A stretch of DNA of 64,000 nt. Source: Actinomycetales bacterium (lineage in GTDB: Bacteria; Actinomycetota; Actinomycetes; Actinomycetales; Microbacteriaceae). The notes below the pieces were generated by a model. The model saw only the letters and a program-made list of their open reading frames with translations. It ran no database searches and was not told the origin of the DNA. The translations under genes were made by a program, and so were the position numbers. This document shows positions 52,519 through 62,523 of the stretch, in pieces (the first letter of the stretch is position 1; each line of letters starts with the position of its first letter). The stretch covers positions 87,495 to 151,494 of the forward strand of contig JAFKEN010000008.1 in the NCBI GenBank assembly GCA_017308515.1, in the 5' to 3' direction.

Positions 52519-53514
52519 TCAGCTGAGGCCGGAGTAGGCATGGAGCCCCTTGAAGAAGAGGTTGACGATCGTGAAGTTGAACAGGACCGCGCTGAAGCCG
52601 ATGATCGATAGCCACGCGGACCTGGTGCCACGCCAGCCTCGGGTGGCGCGCGCATGGATGTAGCCGGCGTAGAGGACCCAGATGACGAAGGTCCAGACCT
52701 CCTTGGTGTCGAAGCCCCAATAGCGGCCCCATGACTCATTGGCCCAGATCGCCCCGGCGATGAGGGTGAACGTCCAGAAGATGAAGCCGACGATCGCGAA
52801 CCGGTACGCCAGCGATTCGAGGGTTTCGGTACGCGGCAAGGTCCGCAGGAACCCGGGTCCTGCATTGCGGCCCGTCTGGCTCCCCACGCGCTCCCGGCGC
52901 GCCTGTAGCAACTGCACGATGGACAGCCCGCAGCCCAGCGCAAAGAGCGCGGTGGCGAGTGATGCGACGAAGACATGGACGACCAGCCACACGCTCTTGA
53001 GCGGGTCCATGAGCGGGGTGATCTCGACATAGAACGCGACAGTGGCACCGCCGAGCAGGAGCGTCACCATCCCGATGATGAACGCGCCGAGGAAGCGCAG
53101 GTCATAGCGCAGCAGGACCAACAGATAGATCGCGACGATCAGGAGTGTCCCCGTGAGGGCGAACTCGTACATATTCGCCCACGGCACCCGTCCCGACGCG
53201 ATGCCGCGCATAAGGGCCCCGGCCAGGTGGAAGACGAAGCCGAGCATCGTGAGCGACGTGCCGACTCTGGCCCAGAGGAACCGAGGCTGGCGAGGTCGGT
53301 CCGCGCCTTCCTCGCTCGCGCTGGTCTGGGCCGGGTCGCGGCGCGCTGTCTCGGCGACCCCCGCGCCGACAAGGGCGGGTTGTCGTGCAGGACGGTCGTT
53401 GCGGACCGAACGCTGGGCGAGGTCGGCGCTGTAGGCCCCGAAGGCGAGCATGTAGACGGCGATCGCCGTCCACACGGCCAGCAGTGACCAGCTGTCGAGG
53501 GTAGCCGTGTTCAT
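52519..53514 (-). CDS. ccsB: Cytochrome c biogenesis protein CcsB (CcsA/CcsB/ResC haem handling family)
   Basis: The 331-residue membrane protein is the haem-channel component of System II cytochrome c maturation. The Trp-rich haem-binding motif appears as WANESWGRYWGFDTKEVW near residue 272, with conserved histidines in FVFHLAGAL, WLVVHVFVA and YIHARATRGW. About eight helices are predicted, with a hydrophilic insertion at residues 35-80. ATG 53514 has AGGAGATCC upstream and overlaps the end of the lnt-like gene (ATGA). It works with ResB, encoded three genes away. Confidence 0.93.
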   Translation of the reverse strand: MNTATLDSWSLLAVWTAIAVYMLAFGAYSADLAQRSVRNDRPARQPALVGAGVAETARRDPAQTSASEEGADRPRQPRFLWARVGTSLTMLGFVFHLAGALMRGIASGRVPWANMYEFALTGTLLIVAIYLLVLLRYDLRFLGAFIIGMVTLLLGGATVAFYVEITPLMDPLKSVWLVVHVFVASLATALFALGCGLSIVQLLQARRERVGSQTGRNAGPGFLRTLPRTETLESLAYRFAIVGFIFWTFTLIAGAIWANESWGRYWGFDTKEVWTFVIWVLYAGYIHARATRGWRGTRSAWLSIIGFSAVLFNFTIVNLFFKGLHAYSGLS

Positions 53515-55160
53515 CTGGATCTCCTCTCCGAGAGAGACGGTTGGTCTGGATCGAGGGCGGCGCGCTCGAATCGATCGGCGCTGCGGACTCCCCGCCTTCG
53601 GTAGGCGACCGCGAGAGCGATGACGGCGGCGAGGGCACCGAGGCTCAATGCCAGGGTCAGCCACGGGCCGATCACCACCGCAGGCGTCAGGCCGGTGTGC
53701 AGCGGCACGAGTGAGACTCGGGCACCAGCCTGGCCGCTCTGGAGGGCTTCGAGGAAGCGTCCGTCGGCGCCGATCACCTGGCTCGTCCCGGTCGTCGATA
53801 CGTTCACGACGGAGCGTCCGGTTTCGATGGCGCGCATGCGTGCGAAGGCGAGCTGCTGGAGGTTCTCGTCGGTCCCGCGAAAGTCGGCGTTGTTGGTCTG
53901 GAAGACGAAAATCTCAGCGCCGAGTTGCGCGCCTTGCCAGATGACATCGTCGTAGATGACGTCGAAGCAGATGGCCAGCCCGATGCCGCGTTCCCCGACC
54001 ATCATGTAGGGCGGATTGCTGCCCGGCGTGTACTCACGCTGAATGAGGCTGACCAGCTCGGGGGCGATGAGCTGGTAGAACCAGCGGTCGGGCACGTACT
54101 CACCGAACGGCACAGGATTCGCCTTGTCGTGCAGCTGGGGCACCCCGCCTACTTCCGTCCAGAGCAGCGACGTGTTGTAGGTGGCGCCATCGCGGCTGGT
54201 CGCGGCGTTGATCAGCAGTGGGGCTCCGGCCGCGCGCACCAATTCGTCGAGGGCGGCCGCCGTGTTGCGGCTCGCCAGGGGGTCGGAGTCGACGCCGCCT
54301 TCCGGCCAGACGAGGAGGTCCATGCCCTGCCCGAGAAGCGGTCGGGTCGCCGCCGCCTGAGCGGCGAAGATGTCGCCCGGCTCGCGCTCGTCGAAGTAGG
54401 CCGAGGGGCCATTGCCCTGGACCCACCCGATCTGCATCTCACCGGACGGTGTCGTCGGGAAGCGCGGCAGCAGGAGCATCGCGATGCCCAGCAACGCCGC
54501 CGGGAGCGCCGCGCGCGGGTCCTTGAAGCGGGCGACTCGGACGTACTGGAGAGTCGCCGCGCACAGCAGCACCATGAGGAACGACAGTCCGGTGACTCCC
54601 GCCCACGATGCGACCTCGGCGAACGGGCCGTCGGCCTGGCTCATGCCAAGCCGCGCCCACGGGAAGCCGGTGTATGGCCAGACGCCCATGACGATCTCAC
54701 GGAGCAGCCAAGTCGCCGCGACGACCATCGGAACGACCAGGAGCTGCGCCCAGCGACCAGGAAGCACAAGGCCGCTCCAGCGATAGACCAGCGCGATCAA
54801 CACCGACCCCGCAGCGATGAGGGCCGCCTCGAACAGGCCCAGCGCCATCCAGGGCACGGGGCCGAGGAACTGCACGACCCACATCAGATGGGTCAGCATG
54901 AAGGCCGCGCCGTAGGAGACGCCGACGATCAGCGCCCCGCCGACGCTGCGGCCGACCAACGTCGCGAGCGTTAGGACGACGCTGAGGAAGGCCAACGGCC
55001 ACAATCCGACGCTCGGATACGCGAGGTCCAACAAGAACCCACTGAGCACCGCGACGGGCATCGCTGCCCAAAATGCCAGCAGTGGCCCACCCGTCCCATG
55101 CGGACCGGGCCGGGGGCGGCTGTCCGTTCTGTCAGCCAGCAATGGCGCGGTCAAGAGCAT
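53511..55160 (-). CDS. lnt: Apolipoprotein N-acyltransferase, mobile-element copy
   Basis: The 549-residue product is a full-length Lnt. The N-terminal helices include FLGPVPWMALGLFEAALIAAG. The nitrilase domain has the complete triad: WPEGGVDSDP, LHDKANPVPFGEYVPDRW and LAICFDVIYDD. TNNADFRGTDENLQQLAFARMRAIETGRSVVNVSTTGTS closely parallels the chromosomal copy at 29.4 kb. The 5' end overlaps the DsbA gene by 29 nt if ATG 55160 is used; a later start is possible. Placement in a cytochrome maturation string suggests acylation of element-encoded lipoproteins such as TlpA. Confidence 0.92.
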   Translation of the reverse strand: MLLTAPLLADRTDSRPRPGPHGTGGPLLAFWAAMPVAVLSGFLLDLAYPSVGLWPLAFLSVVLTLATLVGRSVGGALIVGVSYGAAFMLTHLMWVVQFLGPVPWMALGLFEAALIAAGSVLIALVYRWSGLVLPGRWAQLLVVPMVVAATWLLREIVMGVWPYTGFPWARLGMSQADGPFAEVASWAGVTGLSFLMVLLCAATLQYVRVARFKDPRAALPAALLGIAMLLLPRFPTTPSGEMQIGWVQGNGPSAYFDEREPGDIFAAQAAATRPLLGQGMDLLVWPEGGVDSDPLASRNTAAALDELVRAAGAPLLINAATSRDGATYNTSLLWTEVGGVPQLHDKANPVPFGEYVPDRWFYQLIAPELVSLIQREYTPGSNPPYMMVGERGIGLAICFDVIYDDVIWQGAQLGAEIFVFQTNNADFRGTDENLQQLAFARMRAIETGRSVVNVSTTGTSQVIGADGRFLEALQSGQAGARVSLVPLHTGLTPAVVIGPWLTLALSLGALAAVIALAVAYRRRGVRSADRFERAALDPDQPSLSERRSR

Positions 55161-55829
55161 CGGTCAGGTCCGACAGCTGGGTGAGCTCGAGCTTCTCGCC
55201 GTCGAGGAAGAACGTCGGCGTGGAGTTGACGCCAAGGGCGCGACCCTCGTTGAAGTCGAACTCGACTCGGGCCTGAGTCGCTGGATCGGCGACGGCAGCG
55301 TCGTACTGCGACATGTCGAGTCCGAGCTCCTCGGCGAAGCCACGGAACAGGTCGGCGGCGGAGACTTGCTGCTCTCCCCACTCGGTCTGCGTCTGGAACA
55401 GCTTGTTGTACATCTCCTCGACGCGTCCTTGCTGAGAGGCTGCCTCGACGGCGATGGCCGCGTTCATGGAGTTGAAGTGATTCGGGATCGGGAAGTACCG
55501 GATGACGTAGTTGATCTTTCCGTCGTAGGCTTCGCGGATCTGCTCGACGACCGGGTAGAAGGCACCGCACGCCTCGCACTCGAAGTCGAGGAACTCGACC
55601 AGCGTCGGGGCATCCTCGCCGACGCTGTCGAGCACATGGGAGTTTTCCCGGGTGACCGAGAGCGCACCTCCTTCTCCGGTCGAATCGTTCGGGCTGATCG
55701 GCGCCGGTCGTGTCGCCGCGGCGTAGATGATCGCCGCCAGCACCGCCACGATGAGCACTGCGGCGGTGACGATCGTGACCTTCACTGGTGTCCCCATTCG
55801 GCGGCGACTGCCCTTCTCCTTCGAGGTGT

Positions 55830-55833
<4 letters not shown>
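55132..55833 (-). CDS. DsbA-family membrane-anchored thiol oxidoreductase
   Basis: The 233-residue protein has a basic N-terminus and one membrane helix (residues about 18-40). A thioredoxin-like DsbA domain follows with active site FECEACGAFYP (CxxC), a helical insertion domain, and the cis-proline loop NSTPTFFLDG. It should form or isomerise disulfides outside the membrane, and in this setting keep apocytochrome thiols in the right state. ATG 55833 overlaps the resB stop (ATGA). Confidence 0.92.
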
Positions 55834-57540
<1,707 letters not shown>

Positions 57541-57560
<20 letters not shown>

Positions 57561-58305
57561 TGAGCATCACCCCCTGCAGTGTCGACATGAGGGCGCCCCA
57601 GATCCCGGTGACCATGAGCAGGCCGAGCAGGACCAGGAGGCTGCCGCCGATGATGTTGATCACTCGGATGTGGCGGCGCAGGAAGCCGACCGAGCGCGTC
57701 GCCCAGCCCAGGCCGAGGGCCAGCAGGAAGAACGGGATACCGAGGCCGAGGGAGTATGCCAGGCCGAGCACCGCCGCGCGCCATGGGTCACCCAGGTTCC
57801 AGGACACCGACATGATGGCCGCGAGCGTCGGTCCGATGCAGGGGGTCCAGCCGATGCCGAGCGCGATGCCGAGCAGTGGCGCACTGACAAGGCCCAGGTT
57901 CCGCCGTAGACGGATTTTGATGCTTCGCTGCGCGCCTCTGAAGACCCCGATGAAAACGAGGCCCAGGAGGATCACCACGACTCCGAGCACCCGGGTGAGG
58001 ATGTTCGCGTACTCGAGGAGGAAGCGACCGAGGACCCCGCCGAGGATCGTCACCGTCATGAACACGACGGTGAAACCGGCAACGAATAGTCCCACACCGA
58101 GAAGCAGCCGTGCCCGGCTGCCGGGCGACCACGATCGTGCATCGCCGAACCCCGGCGCGACCCCGACGGCCGAGCCGAGGTAGCCGAAGTATCCCGGCAC
58201 CAGCGGCAGTACGCATGGCGAAACGAACGAGATGAATCCGGCGAGCAGTGCGACCAGGACGGCCAGCCAGAGAGCGCCGTCGAAGATCAGGTCGGCGGGA
58301 TTCAC
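57541..58305 (-). CDS. ccdA: CcdA-type thiol-disulfide electron transporter
   Basis: The 254-residue, six-helix protein passes reducing equivalents from cytosolic thioredoxin across the membrane to TlpA-type proteins. The two redox cysteines lie in VSPCVLPLVPGYFGYLG and GWTPCIGPTLAAIM. Pro residues flank both, as in CcdA/DsbD. It starts at GTG 58305 overlapping the tlpA stop (GTGA). Its partner is the thioredoxin-like lipoprotein directly upstream. Confidence 0.94.
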
Positions 58306-58901
58306 GGCGCCTCCGCCAGCGCGTCACTGACGAGCGTCGAGAGGATCGATGCCGACTGCAGCTGGCCGATGATGCGCGCGGCCACGCGACCCTGCCGGTC
58401 GAGCACGAGGGTTGTCGGCGTCGCCTGAATCGGTGTCACGGCGGCGAAGGCGAGCTTCACCCTTCCGTCGTTGACGTCGATCACGCTGGGATAGGTGATG
58501 CTGTTGTCGTCGGCAAAGGAGACGGCGGTGGCCGGCTGGTCGTAGATGTTGATCCCCAGGAAGCCGAACTCCTGGTCCTGGAACTCCTGCCAGACCTCCT
58601 CGAGGAGCGGAGCCTCGACGATGCACGGCCCGCAAGCCGCGTACCAGAAGTTCACGACGTAGACACGGCCCGCATAGTCGTCGCTCGACACCGGCTCGCC
58701 CCGCTCGGTCACACCGGCGAACGACACGGACTCACCCCGCTCGCTGGCGGGAATCTCGACCACGCGGCGGTCACTGGATACGTAGCCGCCGCTGCCGTCG
58801 GAATACTGCCCCGCCAACCCATCCGACGAGGCGCATCCTGTCAGCGCGAGGCCAAGCGCGAGCACTGCGGTTGGCGCGAGGATCCGCGCGCCCCGCCTCA
58901 T
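58302..58901 (-). CDS. TlpA/ResA-like thioredoxin lipoprotein
   Basis: The 199-residue protein has a lipoprotein signal (lipobox LTGC near residue 22) and a thioredoxin-fold domain with active site NFWYAACGPCIVEAP (CxxC). A TlpA-type insertion follows, and the cis-proline region is IQATPTTLVLD. It likely reduces the haem-binding CxxCH of apocytochromes, receiving electrons from CcdA. As a lipoprotein it is a natural substrate for the LspA and Lnt encoded on the same element. Confidence 0.92.
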   Translation of the reverse strand: MRRGARILAPTAVLALGLALTGCASSDGLAGQYSDGSGGYVSSDRRVVEIPASERGESVSFAGVTERGEPVSSDDYAGRVYVVNFWYAACGPCIVEAPLLEEVWQEFQDQEFGFLGINIYDQPATAVSFADDNSITYPSVIDVNDGRVKLAFAAVTPIQATPTTLVLDRQGRVAARIIGQLQSASILSTLVSDALAEAP

Positions 58902-59233
58902 TGACGTCTCACCTTGATCACGGCCCCGGCGACGAGGAACACCACCGCGGCGGCCGCCTGGCCGGCGATCCAGAAGGGACCGCTGAAAGGGAACGGAAGG
59001 ACCGGGTTCCAGAGGACGGCGATGGGAATGAAGATCAGAAGCCACCACCACTGGCGCGCCTGCACGGCGAACCACGCAACGATCAGCGCCAGGATCGACA
59101 CCGCGTATTGGACGATCTGGAACCACCCACCGTCGATCAGTAGGGGCGCGACGAAGAGGACCACTGCCGCGAGCAGACCAGGCGCGAGTGCGTTCCGCTG
59201 GAACTGCGAGGGGCGTCGCTGGGCTGCGGTCAC
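58898..59233 (-). CDS. Small four-helix membrane protein (DUF6804-like)
   Basis: The 111-residue protein has four hydrophobic segments near residues 15-33, 38-58, 64-80 and 86-106. The middle segment is aromatic-rich (VQARQWWWLLIFIPIAVLWNPVLPFPFSGPFW). The pattern resembles DUF6804 of unknown function; this assignment is moderately sure. It overlaps the TlpA start by ATGA and therefore belongs to the same transcript, suggesting a role in maturation or membrane insertion of its neighbours. Confidence 0.7.
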   Translation of the reverse strand: MTAAQRRPSQFQRNALAPGLLAAVVLFVAPLLIDGGWFQIVQYAVSILALIVAWFAVQARQWWWLLIFIPIAVLWNPVLPFPFSGPFWIAGQAAAAVVFLVAGAVIKVRRQ

Positions 59234-59465
59234 GGTCAGGGTTCCTTTCGTGAGGCGGTTTCTGCCGCGCGAACGATCGGTGCCTGACGGGCACTCGGTT
59301 CGCTGTGTGCGGCTACGAGGGTCGGCGATGGCGCGCGCTCGCGAGGTCGACGAGCCTGTCCCACGAGCAGGCGATCCACTTCACGCGAGAAGCGCGGGGA
59401 GCCGAGGCGGCGGATCTTTCGGCGCCGCGCCGCCGGGGGTGGCTATTCGACCAGCCGGGGGTGAC

Positions 59466-59894
59466 TCAGGTTCGCGAAAGGCTCAGCTGAGCGAGAGTGA
59501 GCACCGGGGTGCGCGCGACGGGAACCTGTCGCAAGTAGGACGGCTCTTCCGGGCGCGTTTGCAACTCGCGGGGCGGCCGTTCCCTGAGGAGTCCCTTGGC
59601 AAGGAACGCGAGCGCCAGCCCACACAGAGCACCAAGGATGCACGTTGCGACTCCAGCCAGCGTCTCTAGTGTCGGCGAGACCAGCTGGGGCTGCGCTTCG
59701 TCCTGGGGAGCGATATTGACGAGCGAGACGGCCACTACGGACGACCTAGGCACCTCGGCTGCTGGGTGCGTTGCACCGGTCCACGCCGCCAGCAGGATCA
59801 GGAGCGCGGCACCCGCGCTGATCAGGATCCTCGCCGACACAGTTCTCTTCCCACTCATGGTGGAGGCCGGCCTGTCGATTGGCACCCGGTTCAT
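59466..59894 (-). CDS. Two-helix membrane protein ending in QLSLSRT (paralogue A)
   Basis: The 142-residue product has one membrane helix (about residues 22-42), an extracellular Pro/Ser linker, a second helix (about 80-107) and a basic cytoplasmic tail ending PVLTLAQLSLSRT. Ten of the last 13 residues match the end of the divergently encoded protein at 60020-60460. It is the first gene of the minus-strand cargo string, 232 nt ahead of the DUF6804-like gene. ATG 59858 is an alternative start. I do not recognise the family. Confidence 0.7.
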   Translation of the reverse strand: MNRVPIDRPASTMSGKRTVSARILISAGAALLILLAAWTGATHPAAEVPRSSVVAVSLVNIAPQDEAQPQLVSPTLETLAGVATCILGALCGLALAFLAKGLLRERPPRELQTRPEEPSYLRQVPVARTPVLTLAQLSLSRT

Positions 59895-60007
59895 CGTCGC
59901 CAAGCCTAACCCAGGCCTATCTGCGCACCGGCTGGATCGTTGGTCTGGCTCCGGCCCATGCTCGGGTTTCAGGGTTTGCGGTAGCGGCTTCTCGCAGTCT
60001 TAGCCGG

Positions 60008-60013
60008 TACCAT
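60008..60013 (+). promoter_or_regulatory. Putative -10 element of the plus-strand cargo operon
   Basis: TACCAT is followed by 6 nt and the ATG at 60020, with no Shine-Dalgarno sequence. This matches the leaderless pattern of several other genes in the window. Confidence 0.4.
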
Positions 60014-60019
60014 CCCGGC

Positions 60020-60460
60020 ATGGCCGCTACGCTTCGACCTACGACGGATCGAAACGTGGCCGCGTCGTCAAGGCTCCTGAAGCTCATCGCAGCCTGTTGC
60101 GCTCTCCTTGTGATGTTTGCCGGGGCCTGGGCGAGTTCGCACGCCGAGGTCAGTGTCGCGAGGTCCGCATCGGCGGCGACCCAAGTCGTCGACGCGGGAG
60201 CCCAGGTGGCTGATACTGAGCCGGCCGCCGCGCCGACGGCCGACGGCGGCGAGGTCAGTGGAGTCCTGCTCGGTGCCTTCGTTTGCCTCCTACTCGTCTT
60301 GCTCGGCCTGCTCCCTGTCGCATTCGCGAGGCGTCTCCTTGGAAGCGCCGTCATCCTCGCGCTCAAGCGAGCGATACTCCCGCGCCATGTCTTCGAGCGA
60401 TCAGCGCGGTCTTTCGTTCCTGCGCTGACGGTGTCGCAGCTGTCGCTTTCTCGGACCTGA
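60020..60460 (+). CDS. Two-helix membrane protein ending in QLSLSRT (paralogue B)
   Basis: The 146-residue product mirrors paralogue A: a short N-terminus, a first helix (LLKLIAACCALLVMFAGAWA, about 20-40), an extracellular Ala/Thr/Asp-rich linker, a second helix (GVLLGAFVCLLLVLLGLLPVAFA, about 77-100), and a basic tail ending PALTVSQLSLSRT. The two genes diverge from a shared spacer of about 125 nt and head the two cargo strings. Function is unknown; the shared tail points to a common cytoplasmic partner or processing signal. Confidence 0.75.
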   Translation: MAATLRPTTDRNVAASSRLLKLIAACCALLVMFAGAWASSHAEVSVARSASAATQVVDAGAQVADTEPAAAPTADGGEVSGVLLGAFVCLLLVLLGLLPVAFARRLLGSAVILALKRAILPRHVFERSARSFVPALTVSQLSLSRT

Positions 60461-60598
60461 TTCCTCCACCCCGCATTCGCTAACGGGCGCGCTGGTCCGC
60501 CTATCGGCGGACAGGCTCGCGCATCGAGTCGAGGTTTGGAGAGGTCTTTTCATGGGTTCAGCGCTCAAATGGCGGGGCATCGGGCGGGGAGTCCAACC

Positions 60599-61615
60599 GT
60601 GACCCCGAGTCTTTCGCATCGCCGCGTCATCATCGTCGGCGCAGGCCAGGCGGGCCTGGCGATGGCGGCCGCCCTCATCGCCAAAGGGATGGAGCCGCAA
60701 GCCGACTTCCTGGTCATCGATTCCAGTCAGGGTGGCCGCCGCTGGGAGTCGAGGTGGCACTCGCTCGAGCTTCTCAGTGATGCTCGTAGCAGCGCCTTGC
60801 CTGGCCATCCTATGCCGGGTGATCAGCGCCGCTATCCGACCGCCTACGAGGTGGCTGACTATTTGAGGTCCCTTGAGGAAGCGCTCCGCGTCCGGCCGGT
60901 CTGGGGCATCCGCGCGACGGGAGTCAAGGCCCGGGAGTACGGCTCAACCATCATCCTGGAGACCGCATCCGGGGACGTGCAGACTCGCAACATCGTCTGC
61001 GCGACCGGCGCTGCGGCCCGTCCCAACATCCCGATCTGGGCGCCGGCTCTCGATCCTCGGGGGCCGGTGCTCCACAGCAGCCAGTACCTGTACCCTCACC
61101 AGGTTCCGCCTGGCGACGTCCTCATCGTAGGAGGCGGCAATGCGGGCGTGCAGTTGGCGCGCGAACTCAGCGCCAGCCACGCTGTCACGCTGTCGGTACG
61201 CACCTCCCGGCGTAGTGGGTTGAGGTCAAGGTACGTATCGGCTGCCGGATGGCGCGAAGGGTGGCTATCGGGGCGCTCCAAGCCAGAGCCGTTGTTCACC
61301 GAGAGCTATGCCGCGCTGGAACGGGCAGGCGTCGTCGTTGTGCCAGGTGTCGCCTCCGCCGGCGGCAGAGAGGTGGTCTTTGCCGACGGCACCGCACAGA
61401 CGGTCACGTCGGTGATCCTCGCCACCGGTTTCAGTCCGGGTGATGACTGGCTGCCCATGCACGTTCGCGTTGCTCGCGCGCCGCGAACCAGGACCGCCGT
61501 GGCCGGGCTCTTTTTCGTCGGATTCCCTCGTCACGGAGGTCGCCGCGGAAACACCCTTCACGGCGTCTGGCGGGATGCACGCGCCGCGGCACGACACATC
61601 CTTGCCCGCCCCTGA
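60599..61615 (+). CDS. FAD/NAD(P)-dependent oxidoreductase (flavin monooxygenase-like)
   Basis: The 338-residue protein has two Rossmann motifs: RVIIVGAGQAGLAMAAAL near the N-terminus for FAD and DVLIVGGGNAGVQLAREL near residue 178 for NAD(P)H. NIVCATGAAARPNIP and ILATGFSPGDDWLP are typical of the flavin-containing monooxygenase/thioredoxin reductase-like group. The substrate is unknown; in this cargo it could act on thiols or quinones. GTG 60599 is used as start because it places the FAD motif correctly; ATG 60569 would add ten residues. Confidence 0.85.
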   Translation: MTPSLSHRRVIIVGAGQAGLAMAAALIAKGMEPQADFLVIDSSQGGRRWESRWHSLELLSDARSSALPGHPMPGDQRRYPTAYEVADYLRSLEEALRVRPVWGIRATGVKAREYGSTIILETASGDVQTRNIVCATGAAARPNIPIWAPALDPRGPVLHSSQYLYPHQVPPGDVLIVGGGNAGVQLARELSASHAVTLSVRTSRRSGLRSRYVSAAGWREGWLSGRSKPEPLFTESYAALERAGVVVVPGVASAGGREVVFADGTAQTVTSVILATGFSPGDDWLPMHVRVARAPRTRTAVAGLFFVGFPRHGGRRGNTLHGVWRDARAAARHILARP

Positions 61616-61670
61616 TCCGTCGACCTGATCTCCCCGATTCACACGAAGCAACCACCAGCAAGGAGAAACA

Positions 61671-61946
61671 ATGAAGTGTCCAATCGACGACGTCGATCTC
61701 ACCATCGCCGAGCGCTCCGGCGTCGAGATCGACTATTGCCCCAAGTGCCGCGGCGTGTGGCTCGATCGCGGTGAACTCGACAAGATCATCGACCGAGCGG
61801 TCGAGGTGGAGTACGGGCGGTCCTATCCGCAGAACGGTCGCTCCGCCGTATACGAGGACGGTGGGCACCACGGGCTCGGCAGCAGCCGAGGCGGCAAGGG
61901 CAATCGGCGGCGGGGAGGGTTCCTGGGTGAGCTCTTCGACTTCTGA
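61671..61946 (+). CDS. zf-TFIIB domain protein
   Basis: The 91-residue protein has a TFIIB-type zinc-ribbon-like core: MKCPIDDVDLTIAERSGVEIDYCPKCRGVWLDRGELDKIIDRA. The first metal pair shows a single Cys (CPID), while the second is CPKC. The C-terminal 40 residues are Gly/Arg-rich and end FLGELFDF. This is a widespread small family with no settled function. A good AAGGAG lies upstream of the ATG, and its last 20 nt overlap lspA. Confidence 0.88.
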   Translation: MKCPIDDVDLTIAERSGVEIDYCPKCRGVWLDRGELDKIIDRAVEVEYGRSYPQNGRSAVYEDGGHHGLGSSRGGKGNRRRGGFLGELFDF

Positions 61947-62523
61947 TTTCGGTGGCAAACCAGCGAGGCGCTGGCTTCGCGGCACTCCGCAGGCGCTGGC
62001 CGTCACTGCGGGTGTCGCCGCGCTGACACTGCTCGTCGATCAAGGCACGAAGGCGCTGGCGATCGCCGATCTGCGCGAGGACGAGCGCATTGCGCTGATC
62101 GGGGATCTCCTCGGGCTGCAGCTGGCATTCAACCCGGGGGCCATTCTCTCCTTTGGCGCGGGTAGCACCCTCGCCATCACCATCTTCACCGTGCTGTCGG
62201 TGCTCGCCCTCATCGTCGCAGCCACCCGGCTGCGGAGCCTGTTGGCGGCGACCGGCGTCGGGTTCATCCTTGGCGGCGGTTTGGGGAACCTCGTCGATCG
62301 AATGGTCGCGCCGCCAGCGCCGGGCCGTGGCATGGTGACCGACTTCATCGCCTATGGGGATCTTTTCATCGGCAACTTGGCCGATGTGGCCCTCGGCGTC
62401 GGGGTCGGGCTGCTGCTCCTGCTTGGACTCCGGAGTTGGTTGCGCGCCCGTCGGTCCGAGTCGAACGCACGGGCGGCACCCAGCTCCAACCCGGAGGTGT
62501 CCTCGCTTTCCCGAACACCATGA
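61927..62523 (+). CDS. lspA: Lipoprotein signal peptidase (LspA), mobile-element copy
   Basis: The 198-residue membrane aspartyl protease cleaves diacylated prolipoproteins at the lipobox Cys. Conserved segments are LLVDQGTKALA, QLAFNPGAILSFG, GFILGGGLGNLVDRM (first catalytic Asp), VTDFIAYGD and FIGNLADVALGVG (second catalytic Asp). Four helices are predicted. The tail ends EVSSLSRTP, echoing the SLSRT ending of paralogues A and B. GTG 61927 lies within the zf-TFIIB gene, so translation is coupled. Confidence 0.9.
   Translation: MSSSTSDFGGKPARRWLRGTPQALAVTAGVAALTLLVDQGTKALAIADLREDERIALIGDLLGLQLAFNPGAILSFGAGSTLAITIFTVLSVLALIVAATRLRSLLAATGVGFILGGGLGNLVDRMVAPPAPGRGMVTDFIAYGDLFIGNLADVALGVGVGLLLLLGLRSWLRARRSESNARAAPSSNPEVSSLSRTP

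Noticed and set aside
59305..59490. 61-codon plus-strand ORF between the DUF6804-like gene and paralogue A
   Set aside because: It overlaps the 3' end of paralogue A on the other strand, has no ribosome binding site and no recognisable features.
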